A stretch of DNA of 64,000 bases, from the NCBI GenBank assembly GCA_037200685.1, contig JBBCIG010000019.1:248001-312000 (forward strand), in the 5' to 3' direction. This DNA comes from JAJKIP01 sp037200685. Lineage in GTDB: Bacteria > Bacteroidota > Bacteroidia > Chitinophagales > Chitinophagaceae. Below the pieces are notes generated by a model that made no database searches, was not told the origin of the DNA, and worked only from the letters and a program-made list of their open reading frames with translations. Below, one piece after another: positions 8,716 through 17,659 of the stretch (its first letter is position 1; each line of letters opens with the position of its first letter). Position numbers and translations under genes: made by a program.

Positions 8716-9960
8716 ATGAAATATACATGTAGTATTTTATTATTTGCTATCCTGTTTTGTTCTTGCGATTACACTCACACCAATGAAAAAACAAAAAAAG
8801 CAATTTTTATCATCGTCGATGGCATCCCTGCGGATGTTATAGAAAGAATACATCCGCCGGTTCTATTTGACAGTATCGCAAAACAAGGTGGCTATGCAAG
8901 GGCCTATGTTGGCGGTGAAAAAGATGGTTATTCGCAAACGCCTACTATTTCGGCTGTAGGGTATAATAGTTTGCTGACAGGTACATGGGTAAATAAACAT
9001 AACGTGTGGGATAATGATATCAAAGAGCCGAATTATCATTACCAGAATATTTTTCATTTGTTTAAAGCTCAATACCCGGATAAGAAGACCGCTGTTTTTT
9101 CTACATGGTTAGACAACCGTACGAAGCTGGTAGGCAGCGAGGCTAAAGAAGCCGGTAATCTTCAACCCGATTATTATTTTGACGGGTTGGAACTGGATAC
9201 AATTAAATACCCGCATGATACAGTTTCAAATTATATCCATTTGATTGATGAGGCCGTCGCAGATACAGCGGCGGCCGTAATAAGGAGAGCGGCGCCCGAT
9301 CTGTCATGGGTTTATCTTGAATATACGGATGATATGGGACATCGTTATGGCAATAGTCCCCAGCAGGAAAAAGCTATACAAATGATGGATGACCAGGTTC
9401 GCAGAATATGGCAGGCCATTCAATACCGGGAAAAAGATTCCAATGAAGAATGGGAAATTTATATCACAACCGATCATGGACGTGATGCTGGTGGTCACAA
9501 CCATGGCGGCCAGTCCGAAAGAGAAAGAACTACCTGGATTGTTACGAATGCTAAAGATTTAAATGAACGTTTTCTAAAACAACAACCCGCCATCGTGGAT
9601 ATCATGCCTTCTATTGCATCTTTTTTAAATGTTACTATTCCAAAAGAAAATCTTGAAGAGATAGATGGCGTTTCATTGACCGGCAAATTATCGGCGACAG
9701 ATGCAAAAGTGAAACTGGTAAATGATGCACTGGAAGTGACATGGAAAGCGATTGATAAAGAAGGAAGGGCGAAGATTTGGTTGTCAACGAGCAACAATTT
9801 TAGAATAGGCGGCAAGGATGAGTATAAAATGGTGGCTGAAGTAATGGTGGCTGATGGATCAGCGAAAATAGATGTAAAACAAAATCTGTCCGATTTTTAT
9901 AAAATAGTTATTGAAACGCCCCGTAATTTTTTGAATACCTGGGGTATGATGAAAAAATGA
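8716..9960 (+). CDS. Alkaline-phosphatase-superfamily phosphodiesterase (type I PDE/NPP-like) lipoprotein
   Basis: This 414-residue protein carries a lipoprotein-type signal (C17). It has the hallmarks of the type I phosphodiesterase/nucleotide pyrophosphatase family: the first metal Asp (D35 in 'FIIVDG'), a Thr nucleophile region ('SQTPTISAVGYNSLLTG'), 'DDMGHRYG', and 'TTDHGRDAGGHNHGG' for the second metal. Enzymes of this superfamily cut phosphomono- or phosphodiesters. Its place between SusCD and a GH144 glucanase suggests that it removes phosphate-linked substituents from an imported or surface-bound glycan. A nucleotide substrate cannot be excluded. Confidence 0.85.
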   Translation: MKYTCSILLFAILFCSCDYTHTNEKTKKAIFIIVDGIPADVIERIHPPVLFDSIAKQGGYARAYVGGEKDGYSQTPTISAVGYNSLLTGTWVNKHNVWDNDIKEPNYHYQNIFHLFKAQYPDKKTAVFSTWLDNRTKLVGSEAKEAGNLQPDYYFDGLELDTIKYPHDTVSNYIHLIDEAVADTAAAVIRRAAPDLSWVYLEYTDDMGHRYGNSPQQEKAIQMMDDQVRRIWQAIQYREKDSNEEWEIYITTDHGRDAGGHNHGGQSERERTTWIVTNAKDLNERFLKQQPAIVDIMPSIASFLNVTIPKENLEEIDGVSLTGKLSATDAKVKLVNDALEVTWKAIDKEGRAKIWLSTSNNFRIGGKDEYKMVAEVMVADGSAKIDVKQNLSDFYKIVIETPRNFLNTWGMMKK

Positions 9961-9984
9961 TTTAGCGAAAAATAAAACGCAATA

Positions 9985-11412
9985 ATGAAACGATGGCTTT
10001 GCTTTCTTCCCGCATTATTAATGATCAGTTTTTCATTCGCCCAAATTTCTAAAAAAGGAAAATACGGTGATGGCCCGGACAATGTGCCTGTCGCTGGTAT
10101 TATTAAAGGATTAAGTGATGAGCAATTGCTGGAAACAGTGCAGCGGCAAACCTTTCGTTTTTTCTGGGAAGGTGCGCATCCTGTAAACGGCCTCGCATTG
10201 GAAAGAAGTAATACGGTATTGGCTGAGCATTATTGGGATTATATCAATGAAGCCTGGGATGAACCAAATTTCAGCAAAACAAAATTTGGTCCTGATGCGG
10301 GTGCTATCGGTGGTACAGGCTTTGGTATCATGAGCATCATTGTCGCGGTGGAGCGGGGATGGATAGGAAGAGATACCGCTGTTCGTCGCTTGATGAAGAT
10401 CGCTGACTTTCTCATTAATGCTGATTGTTATCACGGCATTTACCCGCACTTCATGAATGCAAGAACTGGCAAGACCATTAAGTTTGACAGGCTGGATGAT
10501 GGTGCGGATATTGTAGAAACATCCTACTTATTGATGGGGTTTCTCTGTGCAAGGGAATATTTTAATAAAGAAATACCCAGGGAAATTTATTTGCGCAAAC
10601 GCATTAACCAGATGTGGGGCGCCGCCAACTGGAACTGGCATACAAAAAATGAAAATAAACTATACTGGCACTGGAGCCCCAACAATGGTTTCGATATGAA
10701 TTTCCCTGTATGGGGATGGAATGAATGCCTGATCACTTATATCATGTCAGCCTCTTCAGTGTATCATGCTATTTCAAAAGATGTGTATGATGGGACCTGG
10801 GTAGGAAGTTTTGGATTTAAAAACGGGAAAGAATATTATGGTTATAAATTACCCTTAGGAAATGATAAAGACAAAGGCGGCCCGCTGTTCTTTGAGCAAT
10901 ATACTTTCCAGGGTATTGATCCGAATGGGTTGACCGATTCGTTAGGTAATGATTATTTCCTGCAGGGAAAAAATCATACGCTGATCAACAGGGCTTACTG
11001 TATTGAAAATCCGAAACACTACACAGGCTATAGTGCTACCTGCTGGGGATTAACAGCCGGTGATAGTTACAGAGGTTATGTAGCGCATAGTCCCGAAGAT
11101 GACAGGGGCGTTATTCAACCTACTGCTGCTATTTCTTCCATGCCTTATACACCCAAAGAAAGTATGGAAGCATTACGCTATTTCTATTATGAGTTAGGAA
11201 ATAAGATCTGGAGCAAGTATGGTTTTGTGGATGGGTTCAGTATTCATCATAACTGGTATGCGAAAAGTCATTTGGCGATAGACCAGGGTCCGATCGTTGT
11301 GATGATCGAAAATTACCGTACAGGATTATTGTGGAAGTTGTTTATGAAAATACCCGATATACAAAAAGGGTTAAAAAAGTTAGGGTTCAACAGTCCGTGG
11401 TTTAATAAATAA
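9985..11412 (+). CDS. GH144-like glycoamylase-family protein, probable endo-beta-1,2-glucanase
   Basis: The 475-residue protein has a Sec signal (about residues 1-19) and then an (alpha/alpha)6 barrel of the 'glycoamylase' family (PF10091), from 'LLETVQRQTFRFFWEGAHP' through 'GSFGFKNGKEYYGYKLPLG' to 'YRTGLLWKLFMKIP'. Family GH144, founded on a Chitinophaga enzyme, hydrolyses beta-1,2-glucan to sophorooligosaccharides in the periplasm. I assign GH144 by resemblance to that group; other PF10091 activities exist. It is 24 bases after the phosphodiesterase gene in the Sus operon. Confidence 0.8.
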   Translation: MKRWLCFLPALLMISFSFAQISKKGKYGDGPDNVPVAGIIKGLSDEQLLETVQRQTFRFFWEGAHPVNGLALERSNTVLAEHYWDYINEAWDEPNFSKTKFGPDAGAIGGTGFGIMSIIVAVERGWIGRDTAVRRLMKIADFLINADCYHGIYPHFMNARTGKTIKFDRLDDGADIVETSYLLMGFLCAREYFNKEIPREIYLRKRINQMWGAANWNWHTKNENKLYWHWSPNNGFDMNFPVWGWNECLITYIMSASSVYHAISKDVYDGTWVGSFGFKNGKEYYGYKLPLGNDKDKGGPLFFEQYTFQGIDPNGLTDSLGNDYFLQGKNHTLINRAYCIENPKHYTGYSATCWGLTAGDSYRGYVAHSPEDDRGVIQPTAAISSMPYTPKESMEALRYFYYELGNKIWSKYGFVDGFSIHHNWYAKSHLAIDQGPIVVMIENYRTGLLWKLFMKIPDIQKGLKKLGFNSPWFNK

Positions 11413-11441
11413 GTAACCTACGTTTAAATCATACACAATTA

Positions 11442-12329
11442 ATGAAAGAAACAATAGGCGTAGATCTGGGCGGCACACGAATAAAAGGCGTGGTTATAGA
11501 TGCGGATGGAAACATACTGCATAAAATCTATACACCCACGCAGGATGGTGATGGTTCTACCTGGAAAGATGCGGTTGTAAAAACGGTAAATGAACTATTT
11601 CTAAAAGTGAGTAGTAAAAATAGCGTAATTGGTATTTCCGCACCTGGCTTACCGTCTGAGGACCATAGTAAAATTGTGAGTATGCCGGGCCGCATGCATG
11701 GATTAGAAAATTTTATATGGTCTGAATTTTTGCATCAGCAAGTTTATGTCGTTAATGATGCCGTAGCGGCGTTGATTGCCGAAGCGAAATTGGGAGCGGC
11801 CAAAAATAAAAAACATGCGGTGATGCTAACATTAGGTACAGGAGTGGGTGGCGCTATATTAATAGATGGGAAACCTTATTACGGGGCTTTTAATAAAGCA
11901 GGCCACATCGGTCATATGGTGATAAATGATGAATGTGATTCTGATGTGACGGGTATGCCGGGGAGCCTGGAGGAAAGTATCGGCAACTGTACGATTGAAA
12001 AAAGAAGCAAAGGAAAGTTTTCTTCCACCCGGGAGATGTTGCGGGCATACAGGAATGGTGACACGGTTGCGAAAGAGATCTGGCTAAAATCAATAAGGCA
12101 TTTGGCCCTCGGGTTGGCATCTGTTACGAATATTCTTTCACCTGAAATTATTGTATTGGGCGGCGGCATTGCTGAAGCCGGTGATCTTTTATTTGATCCG
12201 TTGCGGGAATATATAGCGGAGTTTGAATGGCGGGTAAATGGTAAAGTGGAAATAGTAAAAGCTGTTTATGGCGACCTGGCCGGGTCTGTAGGCGCCGCAA
12301 GTTTTGCAAAGGATAAAATGTTTTTATAA
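11442..12329 (+). CDS. ROK-family sugar kinase
   Basis: The 295-residue protein has the ROK layout: phosphate loop DLGGT (8-12), catalytic Asp region 'VVNDAVAAL' (D106), 'GTGVGGAI' (132-139), and the 'AGHIGHM' histidines (155 and 158). The cysteine cluster that normally binds zinc just after this point (CxCGxxGCxE) is absent; residues 163-177 read NDECDSDVTGMPGSLEE. Loss of the zinc site is known in some ROK members but can alter activity. It probably phosphorylates glucose released from the glycan in the cytosol. It lies 29 bases after the glucanase. Confidence 0.85.
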   Translation: MKETIGVDLGGTRIKGVVIDADGNILHKIYTPTQDGDGSTWKDAVVKTVNELFLKVSSKNSVIGISAPGLPSEDHSKIVSMPGRMHGLENFIWSEFLHQQVYVVNDAVAALIAEAKLGAAKNKKHAVMLTLGTGVGGAILIDGKPYYGAFNKAGHIGHMVINDECDSDVTGMPGSLEESIGNCTIEKRSKGKFSSTREMLRAYRNGDTVAKEIWLKSIRHLALGLASVTNILSPEIIVLGGGIAEAGDLLFDPLREYIAEFEWRVNGKVEIVKAVYGDLAGSVGAASFAKDKMFL

Positions 12330-12366
12330 AACCGTATATAAGTTAGTAACAAAAAATTATTGGTAA

Positions 12367-13164
12367 ATGAGTGAAAAAATAACGCTTACTGATACTTATT
12401 TACAAAAGTGTGAAGCGATCATTCACAAAATACGTCAACAGGGAAAACAAATAGAACAAACAGCGGCGTTGTTTGCTGAAAGCATTTTGGCAGGAAGGAT
12501 GGTACATATGTTTGGCTCCGGGCATAGCAGGATAATGGTAGAAGAAATGTGGCCGCGGTATGGTTCTTTTCCCGGTTTCAATCCTATTGTTGAATTATCG
12601 CTGACATACCATAATAATGTAGTGGGTGCGAATGGACAACGCCAGGCTATGTATTTAGAAAATGTTCCGGGATTCGCGGAAAGGATTTTGAGAAATTTTA
12701 ATTTAAGTGAAAAGGATACCGCATTTATTATTTCCTCCGGCGGGTGCAATATTGTTCCTGTGGAAATGGCGGAGCTTTTTCAAAAGAAAAAAATAAAAGT
12801 GATAGCGTTGATTACAAAAGAACATTCAGAAAAAAGTATAAGTAAAAGAAATGATGGAAAAAAGTTAACCGATTTTGCGGATATCATTTTACATAGCGGC
12901 GCACCCGCTGGTGATTCAATGATCCAAATTGATGGACTGGAAACACCCGTGTCGCCGGGCTCAACAGTAGGCGGCGTTATAATTATAAATAGTATAAAAG
13001 CGGAGCTGGCAAGATTGCTGACAGTGGCGGGACAACCACCGAAAGTTTTAACCGCCACTTTTCTTGTTGGTGATAAAAAAGCGAAACAACTTTTTGAAGA
13101 TGCGTATGATGAGCATGGGCGGAGAATGGCGGAGTTGTATAGAGGCGTGAATCGTGAGTCGTGA
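12367..13164 (+). CDS. SIS-domain protein (UPF0309 type), probable sugar-phosphate binding
   Basis: This 265-residue SIS-domain protein has the phosphosugar loop 'VHMFGSGHSRIMVEEMWPRYG' (about residues 46-66) and a second loop 'FIISSGGCNIVPVEMA'. It resembles the UPF0309 group, often found with sugar kinases and isomerases. The role may be isomerisation or sensing of the phosphosugar made by the preceding ROK kinase (gap 37 bases); no reaction is certain. The C-terminus ends shortly before repeat copy R2. Confidence 0.82.
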   Translation: MSEKITLTDTYLQKCEAIIHKIRQQGKQIEQTAALFAESILAGRMVHMFGSGHSRIMVEEMWPRYGSFPGFNPIVELSLTYHNNVVGANGQRQAMYLENVPGFAERILRNFNLSEKDTAFIISSGGCNIVPVEMAELFQKKKIKVIALITKEHSEKSISKRNDGKKLTDFADIILHSGAPAGDSMIQIDGLETPVSPGSTVGGVIIINSIKAELARLLTVAGQPPKVLTATFLVGDKKAKQLFEDAYDEHGRRMAELYRGVNRES

Positions 13165-13240
13165 AACAGGAATAGAGTTTTTAAATTAAATCTGTCTTTA
13201 TCAATTTGATCAATACAGAGAGGATGGCGCTTTAAGATTG

Positions 13241-13290
13241 TTGAGTAAAGAACAGGAAGATGAACGGAGCGTCGCAAGGGACGATCATCC
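13241..13290 (-). repeat. Modular intergenic repeat, copy R2
   Basis: Read on the minus strand this copy gives GATCGTCCCTTGCGACGCTCC, then GTTCATCTTCCTGTTC and TTTACTCAA. It shares these words with R3, R4 and R5. It lies in the 189-base gap between the SIS gene and the DoxX gene; nothing else recognisable is in that gap. Confidence 0.75.
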
Positions 13291-13353
13291 GTGTTAATGT
13301 CGATGGTAAATAAAAAATAGAAAACGGTGAAATGCTTATAATCACCTGATGTT

Positions 13354-13779
13354 ATGAATAAACCTTTTTCTTCTTCCCCGATTTGGCTGAATACAGGACT
13401 TGCATTCGTAAGATGTGTGTTGGGTGGATTTCTTATTTATCATGGGCACGAAATTTTTAATGGTGAAGCGATGAACGGATACTTGCAATGGGACATGTTT
13501 AAAGATTCTTCGTCATCCAAAACAATGATATATGCAGGCAAAGCCGCTGAGTTGGTAGCCGGGATTCTTTTTGTTGTTGGTTTATTTACAAGAATAGCCG
13601 CTATCCTTACGATTGGTACATTAGGCTACATCGCATTTTTTGTTGGTAGTGGAAAAGTGTGGGCGGATGATCAGCATCCATTTTTATTTGTATTACTCGG
13701 ATTAGTTTTCTTTTTTACAGGACCGGGAAAATGGAGCGTTGATCATTGTTTATTTAAGAAAAAGCCACTTTACAGGTAA
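13354..13779 (+). CDS. DoxX-family membrane protein
   Basis: This 141-residue protein has four predicted membrane helices, with 'RCVLGGFLIYHGHEIF' in the first and 'AAELVAGILFVVGLFTRIAAIL' in the middle, as in DoxX/SURF4 proteins. The family is linked to redox or quinone-associated membrane functions but has no single established reaction. Its TAA overlaps the ATG of the GMC oxidoreductase gene by one base (TAATG), so the two are translationally coupled and probably cooperate. Confidence 0.85.
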   Translation: MNKPFSSSPIWLNTGLAFVRCVLGGFLIYHGHEIFNGEAMNGYLQWDMFKDSSSSKTMIYAGKAAELVAGILFVVGLFTRIAAILTIGTLGYIAFFVGSGKVWADDQHPFLFVLLGLVFFFTGPGKWSVDHCLFKKKPLYR

Positions 13780-15502
13780 TGCCGGATAGTTTAAAAGTAC
13801 ATATTAATACGGACGGAAAAGAAGCGCATACCTATGATGCGATCATTATCGGTAGTGGTATCAGTGGTGGTTGGGCGGCTAAAGAACTTTGCGAAAAAGG
13901 ATTGAAAACATTAGTACTCGAACGGGGAAGAAATATTGAGCATATCAAGGATTACCCGACAATGAATAAAGCGACATGGGAGTTGCCACACCGCGGTTCA
14001 ATAACAAAGAAATTTTTAGATGAAAATCCGTTGATAACAAAAGCTGCTGGCTTTTCAGAAGACACTGCCCATTTTTTTGTAAAAGATAAAGATCATCCTT
14101 ATATACAGGAAAAACCATTCGATTGGATCCGTGGCTACCAGGTAGGAGGTAAATCATTGATCTGGGGCAGGGCATGCGCAAGATGGAGTGAAACGGATTT
14201 TACCGCACCGCAGCGTTATGGTTATGCGGTTGACTGGCCGATTCGTTATAATGATATATCGCCATGGTATTCTCATGTTGAAAAATTTATTGGTGTGTGC
14301 GGATTTAAAGATGGTATTGAATCCATGCCCGATGGAGAATTTTTACCGGGATATGAATTGAATAGCGTGGAGCAACATTTAAAAGATGTATTGTGGAATA
14401 AATTTAAAAGGCATTATGCATCAGGTCGCTGGGCGCATGTGACCGAAGCCAATGATATACAAAAGCAGCAAGGACGTTATTGTTTAAACAGGAATGCCTG
14501 TATGAGAGGTTGTCCTTTTGGTGGTTACTTTAGTTCGGTTACTTCTACCTTGCCCTGGGCGAAACAGACAGGTAATTTAACGGTGCAGCCATTCGCTGTT
14601 GTTCATTCCATTATTTATGATAAAAGAAAAAGGAAAAGCGACTGGTGTAAGAGTGATTGACGCCAATACAATGAAAGCGACGGAATATTTCGCTGACATC
14701 ATTTTTGTAAATGCATCCGCACTGAACAGTAATTTAATTTTATTGAATTCAACTTCTGATCGTTTTCCCAATGGATTGGGCAATGATAATGGCCTGATGG
14801 GAAAATATATATGTCACCATAACTACCGGGCTGGTACCGGCGCCGCGTTTGAAGGGTATCTTGATAAATATTATAAGTGGAAAACCCGCTGAATGTATCA
14901 TTCCAAATTTCAGGAATATTCATAAACAGGATACGGATTTTTTAGGTGGCTATGTTATTTTCTCCGCTGCGTTTCGTGAAAGATTTAATGAAGAAAGAAT
15001 TCCGCCCACCATTGGTGCGGATTTTAAAGAAGCGCTTAGCGAGCCGGGCGGCTGGGGTGCTTATATGTATATGCAGGGAGAAACGATTCCGAAAGAAGCT
15101 AATCATGTGCGATTAAGTAACGATCAAAAAGATCAATGGGGCATTCCTTTATTAATAACATCGGTAGGGTATGATGACAACGATGAAAAAATGGTGAAAG
15201 ATTATTTGGAACAAAGTAAAGCGATGCTGGAAGCGGCAGGCGCTACCATTACTTATGAATATGATAATAAACAGGCGCCCGGTTTAGACATCCATGAAAT
15301 GGGCGGTGTAAGAATGGGGCGTGATCCCAAAACATCTTTACTGAATGGATGGAACCAATTACACCAATGCAAAAATGTATTTGTAACGGATGGGGCCTGC
15401 ATGACGAGTACAGGCAATCAAAGCCCTTCTATTTTATACATGGCGCTGACTGCGAGAGCGGTCAACTATGCAGTGGAAGAGTTGAAAAAAGGGAATTTGT
15501 AG
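13779..15502 (+). pseudogene. GMC-family FAD oxidoreductase, interrupted by two +1 frameshifts
   Basis: Three consecutive frames together make one GMC oxidoreductase. Frame one (13779 to about 14620) has the FAD site 'AIIIGSGISGGWAAKEL' (near residue 20) and the ferredoxin-like 'RNACMRGCPFGGY'. Frame two (about 14621-14870) has 'MIKEKGKATGVRVIDANT'. Frame three (to 15502) has the C-terminal domain 'GLDIHEMGGVRMGRDP' and 'TGNQSPSILYMALTARAVNYA'. Each shift equals one extra base, the first in the A-run at 14621-14632 and the second near 14877-14882. Removing two bases leaves 1722 nt, a complete 573-residue protein. It is either a recent pseudogene or two sequence errors. Such enzymes oxidise sugars or alcohols. 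Confidence 0.85.
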
Positions 15503-15594
15503 AGAATAAATTTACATTTGAAAAGAAATATTTTTTTCCTGCATTGTATGCAATTATATTGCTGCAAGTACTGAATAAATTAAATCTTCCCGCC

Positions 15595-16248
15595 ATGTTG
15601 AGATCAATCTTGCTTTCCTTGTTAGTTGCGTTTTCCATGTGCACATCGTCACAGAATACAAAGCCGCCGTTCTGGAACGAGATCCAATCATTTAAGAAAC
15701 AAGACAGCGCCAGTTTTCCCGGCACTGGTAAAATATTATTCACCGGTAGTTCTTCTTTCACCTTATGGAAAGATGTACAAAATTATTTCCCCGCTTATCC
15801 CATCATTAACCGTGGCTTTGGTGGTTCATCATTGCCGGATGTGACCAGGTATGAAAACGATGTTATTTTTCCCTACCAGCCAAAACAAATTGTCATCTAT
15901 TGCGGTGAGAATGATATAGCGGGATCGGACGATATTACAGGTGAAATAGTATTTGATCGTTTCAAGCAATTATTCACGGACATAAGAAATAAATTCCCGG
16001 ATGTTCCTGTGGCATACGTATCGATGAAGCCGAGCCCTTCACGCTGGCACCTGAAAGAAAAAATGATAAAAGGAAATGAATTGATCAGCGATTTTTTATC
16101 AAAGCAAAAAAATACTGATTTTATAAATGTATGGCCCGCCATGTTAAAAGCTGATGGTACGCCAATGGATGATATTTTCAGGGAGGATAAACTGCACATG
16201 ACGGAAAAAGGTTATGCTATCTGGCAGAAGATATTGAGCCCTATCTAA
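15595..16248 (+). CDS. Secreted SGNH/GDSL-family esterase
   Basis: The start is placed at the ATG at 15595, which is followed by a signal peptide (about residues 1-20); frames reaching further upstream overlap the GMC gene. The 217-residue protein has the SGNH blocks: GSSS (nucleophile S53), the Gly block 'NRGFGGS' (G76), 'CGENDI' (N106), and the Asp/His pair D198 and H201 in 'EDKLHMTEKGY'. It should be an exported esterase or lipase. In this locus a deacylase or desuccinylase acting on a substituted glycan is a reasonable guess, not shown. Confidence 0.82.
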   Translation: MLRSILLSLLVAFSMCTSSQNTKPPFWNEIQSFKKQDSASFPGTGKILFTGSSSFTLWKDVQNYFPAYPIINRGFGGSSLPDVTRYENDVIFPYQPKQIVIYCGENDIAGSDDITGEIVFDRFKQLFTDIRNKFPDVPVAYVSMKPSPSRWHLKEKMIKGNELISDFLSKQKNTDFINVWPAMLKADGTPMDDIFREDKLHMTEKGYAIWQKILSPI

Positions 16249-16301
16249 AAAAATGATTTTGTCGCTTAATGCTAAAAATATTATTTGCCCAACTATAGTT
16301 T

Positions 16302-16372
16302 TTCATGGCATCGTCCCTTGCGTCGCACTCTTCATCTTCCTGTTCTTTATTCAACAAGAGTGCGATAGTTTA
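16302..16372 (+). repeat. Modular intergenic repeat, copy R3
   Basis: This copy reads CATGGCATCGTCCCTTGCG, TCGCACTCTTCATCTTCC, TGTTCTTTATTCAACAAGAG, then TGCGATAG and TTTACC. It occupies the 210-base gap between the SGNH gene and paaE. R7 (minus strand) shares the first two words exactly. Confidence 0.78.
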
Positions 16373-16458
16373 CCTGGAATAAACCGGGTGAGTTTATCAT
16401 TATGATCGGAAGCAATTCCAAAGATGTGAAGCAAGCTAAAGTAAACTGGAGCAAATAA

Positions 16459-17538
16459 TTATTTTATATCAAAATCCACAACAACTTTCTCCGTTTTCGG
16501 ATGTGACTGGCAGGTAAGAATAAATCCTTTTTCAATTTCTTCTTCTTCCAGTCCCCAATGAACATCCATTTCCACTTCACCTTCCAAAAGTTTTGCTTTG
16601 CAGGTACAGCATACACCACCTTTGCAAGCGAATGGAAGATCAGCGCCTTGCTCTAGTGCAGCATCGAGTATCGTTGCATTACTCGTCAAGGAAAGATTAA
16701 AGGCAAAACTTCTTCCATCTATTTTAATCGTGATATTACTTTTTGGCCCGCTATCAGTAGTTGGCTGTTGCCCCGGGATAGATGACCTTTTTTCTCCCGG
16801 TATTGTAAATAATTCAAAATGGATTTTACTCTTATCAATGTCCTTTGCTTCTAAAAATCCTTTTATACAAAAAATCATTTCTTCCGGGCCGCAGATAAAA
16901 AATTCATCAATGGTATTATAATTAATCAGTTTGTTCAACTCCATTAATTTATCAACGGATAACCGGCCAAAATTTACAGGAGCGTCTGTCCTTTCACGGC
17001 TGAGAATATTAACAAGATTGAATCGGTCAATGTATTTATTTTTTAATCCTTCTAGTTCTTCAAAGAAAATGATGGAAGTACGGCTGCGGTTTCCATATAC
17101 TAATGTGAATTCACTGTTTGGTTCTGACGCTAATGTTGTTTTAAAGAGTGACAGTACCGGAGTGATGCCGCTGCCTGCAGCGAAAGCGAGGTAATGTTTT
17201 TCATGTGCGGGATTTAATTCAGTATAAAATTTCCCGACAGGTGACATTACTTCTAACACATCACCTTTCTTTAATTGCTCATTGGCGAAAGAAGAAAATA
17301 ATCCACCGCTCACTTTTTTTATGGCCACCCGCCACTCATTGTCTAAGGGTGAACTGCAAATAGAATAAGTACGACGAACTTCTTCACCATTTAGGGTAGT
17401 ACGCATGGTGAGACTTTGTCCCTGCATGAATTTGAAATTTGATTTTAAATCTTCGGGAACTTCAAAAACAACGGAAACACATTCCGGCGTTTCTTCCCTG
17501 ACTTCTTTTATACGGAGCGGATGAAAATGAATGGACAT
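16459..17538 (-). CDS. paaE: Phenylacetyl-CoA epoxidase reductase subunit PaaE
   Basis: The 359-residue protein is a class IA-type oxygenase reductase. It has an FAD domain with 'RRTYSICSSP' (about residues 56-65), an NAD(P) domain with 'AAGSGITPVLSL' and 'FICGPEEMI', and a C-terminal plant-type [2Fe-2S] domain with 'CKGGVCCTCKAKLLEGEV...TCQSHP', giving the C-x4-C-x2-C-xn-C cluster. It passes electrons from NADPH to the PaaA di-iron centre. It is on the same strand as paaABCD but separated from paaA by the whole glycan cluster. The tetR gene lies upstream. Confidence 0.92.
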   Translation of the reverse strand: MSIHFHPLRIKEVREETPECVSVVFEVPEDLKSNFKFMQGQSLTMRTTLNGEEVRRTYSICSSPLDNEWRVAIKKVSGGLFSSFANEQLKKGDVLEVMSPVGKFYTELNPAHEKHYLAFAAGSGITPVLSLFKTTLASEPNSEFTLVYGNRSRTSIIFFEELEGLKNKYIDRFNLVNILSRERTDAPVNFGRLSVDKLMELNKLINYNTIDEFFICGPEEMIFCIKGFLEAKDIDKSKIHFELFTIPGEKRSSIPGQQPTTDSGPKSNITIKIDGRSFAFNLSLTSNATILDAALEQGADLPFACKGGVCCTCKAKLLEGEVEMDVHWGLEEEEIEKGFILTCQSHPKTEKVVVDFDIK

Positions 17539-17659
17539 GAAAGACGAGTTACTATGATGAAAACATAAGTATCAAATACATAATGAATGGTTGAATGAAA
17601 ATCAACCTTGCTAAGCAAATGTATTGAATTATTTAGACGGGAATGGTTCCGGGGATAGC

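Noticed and set aside
15349..15594. Upstream extension of the SGNH hydrolase frame
   Set aside because: It overlaps the GMC gene in another frame and lacks similarity; the ATG at 15595 is followed by a signal peptide.
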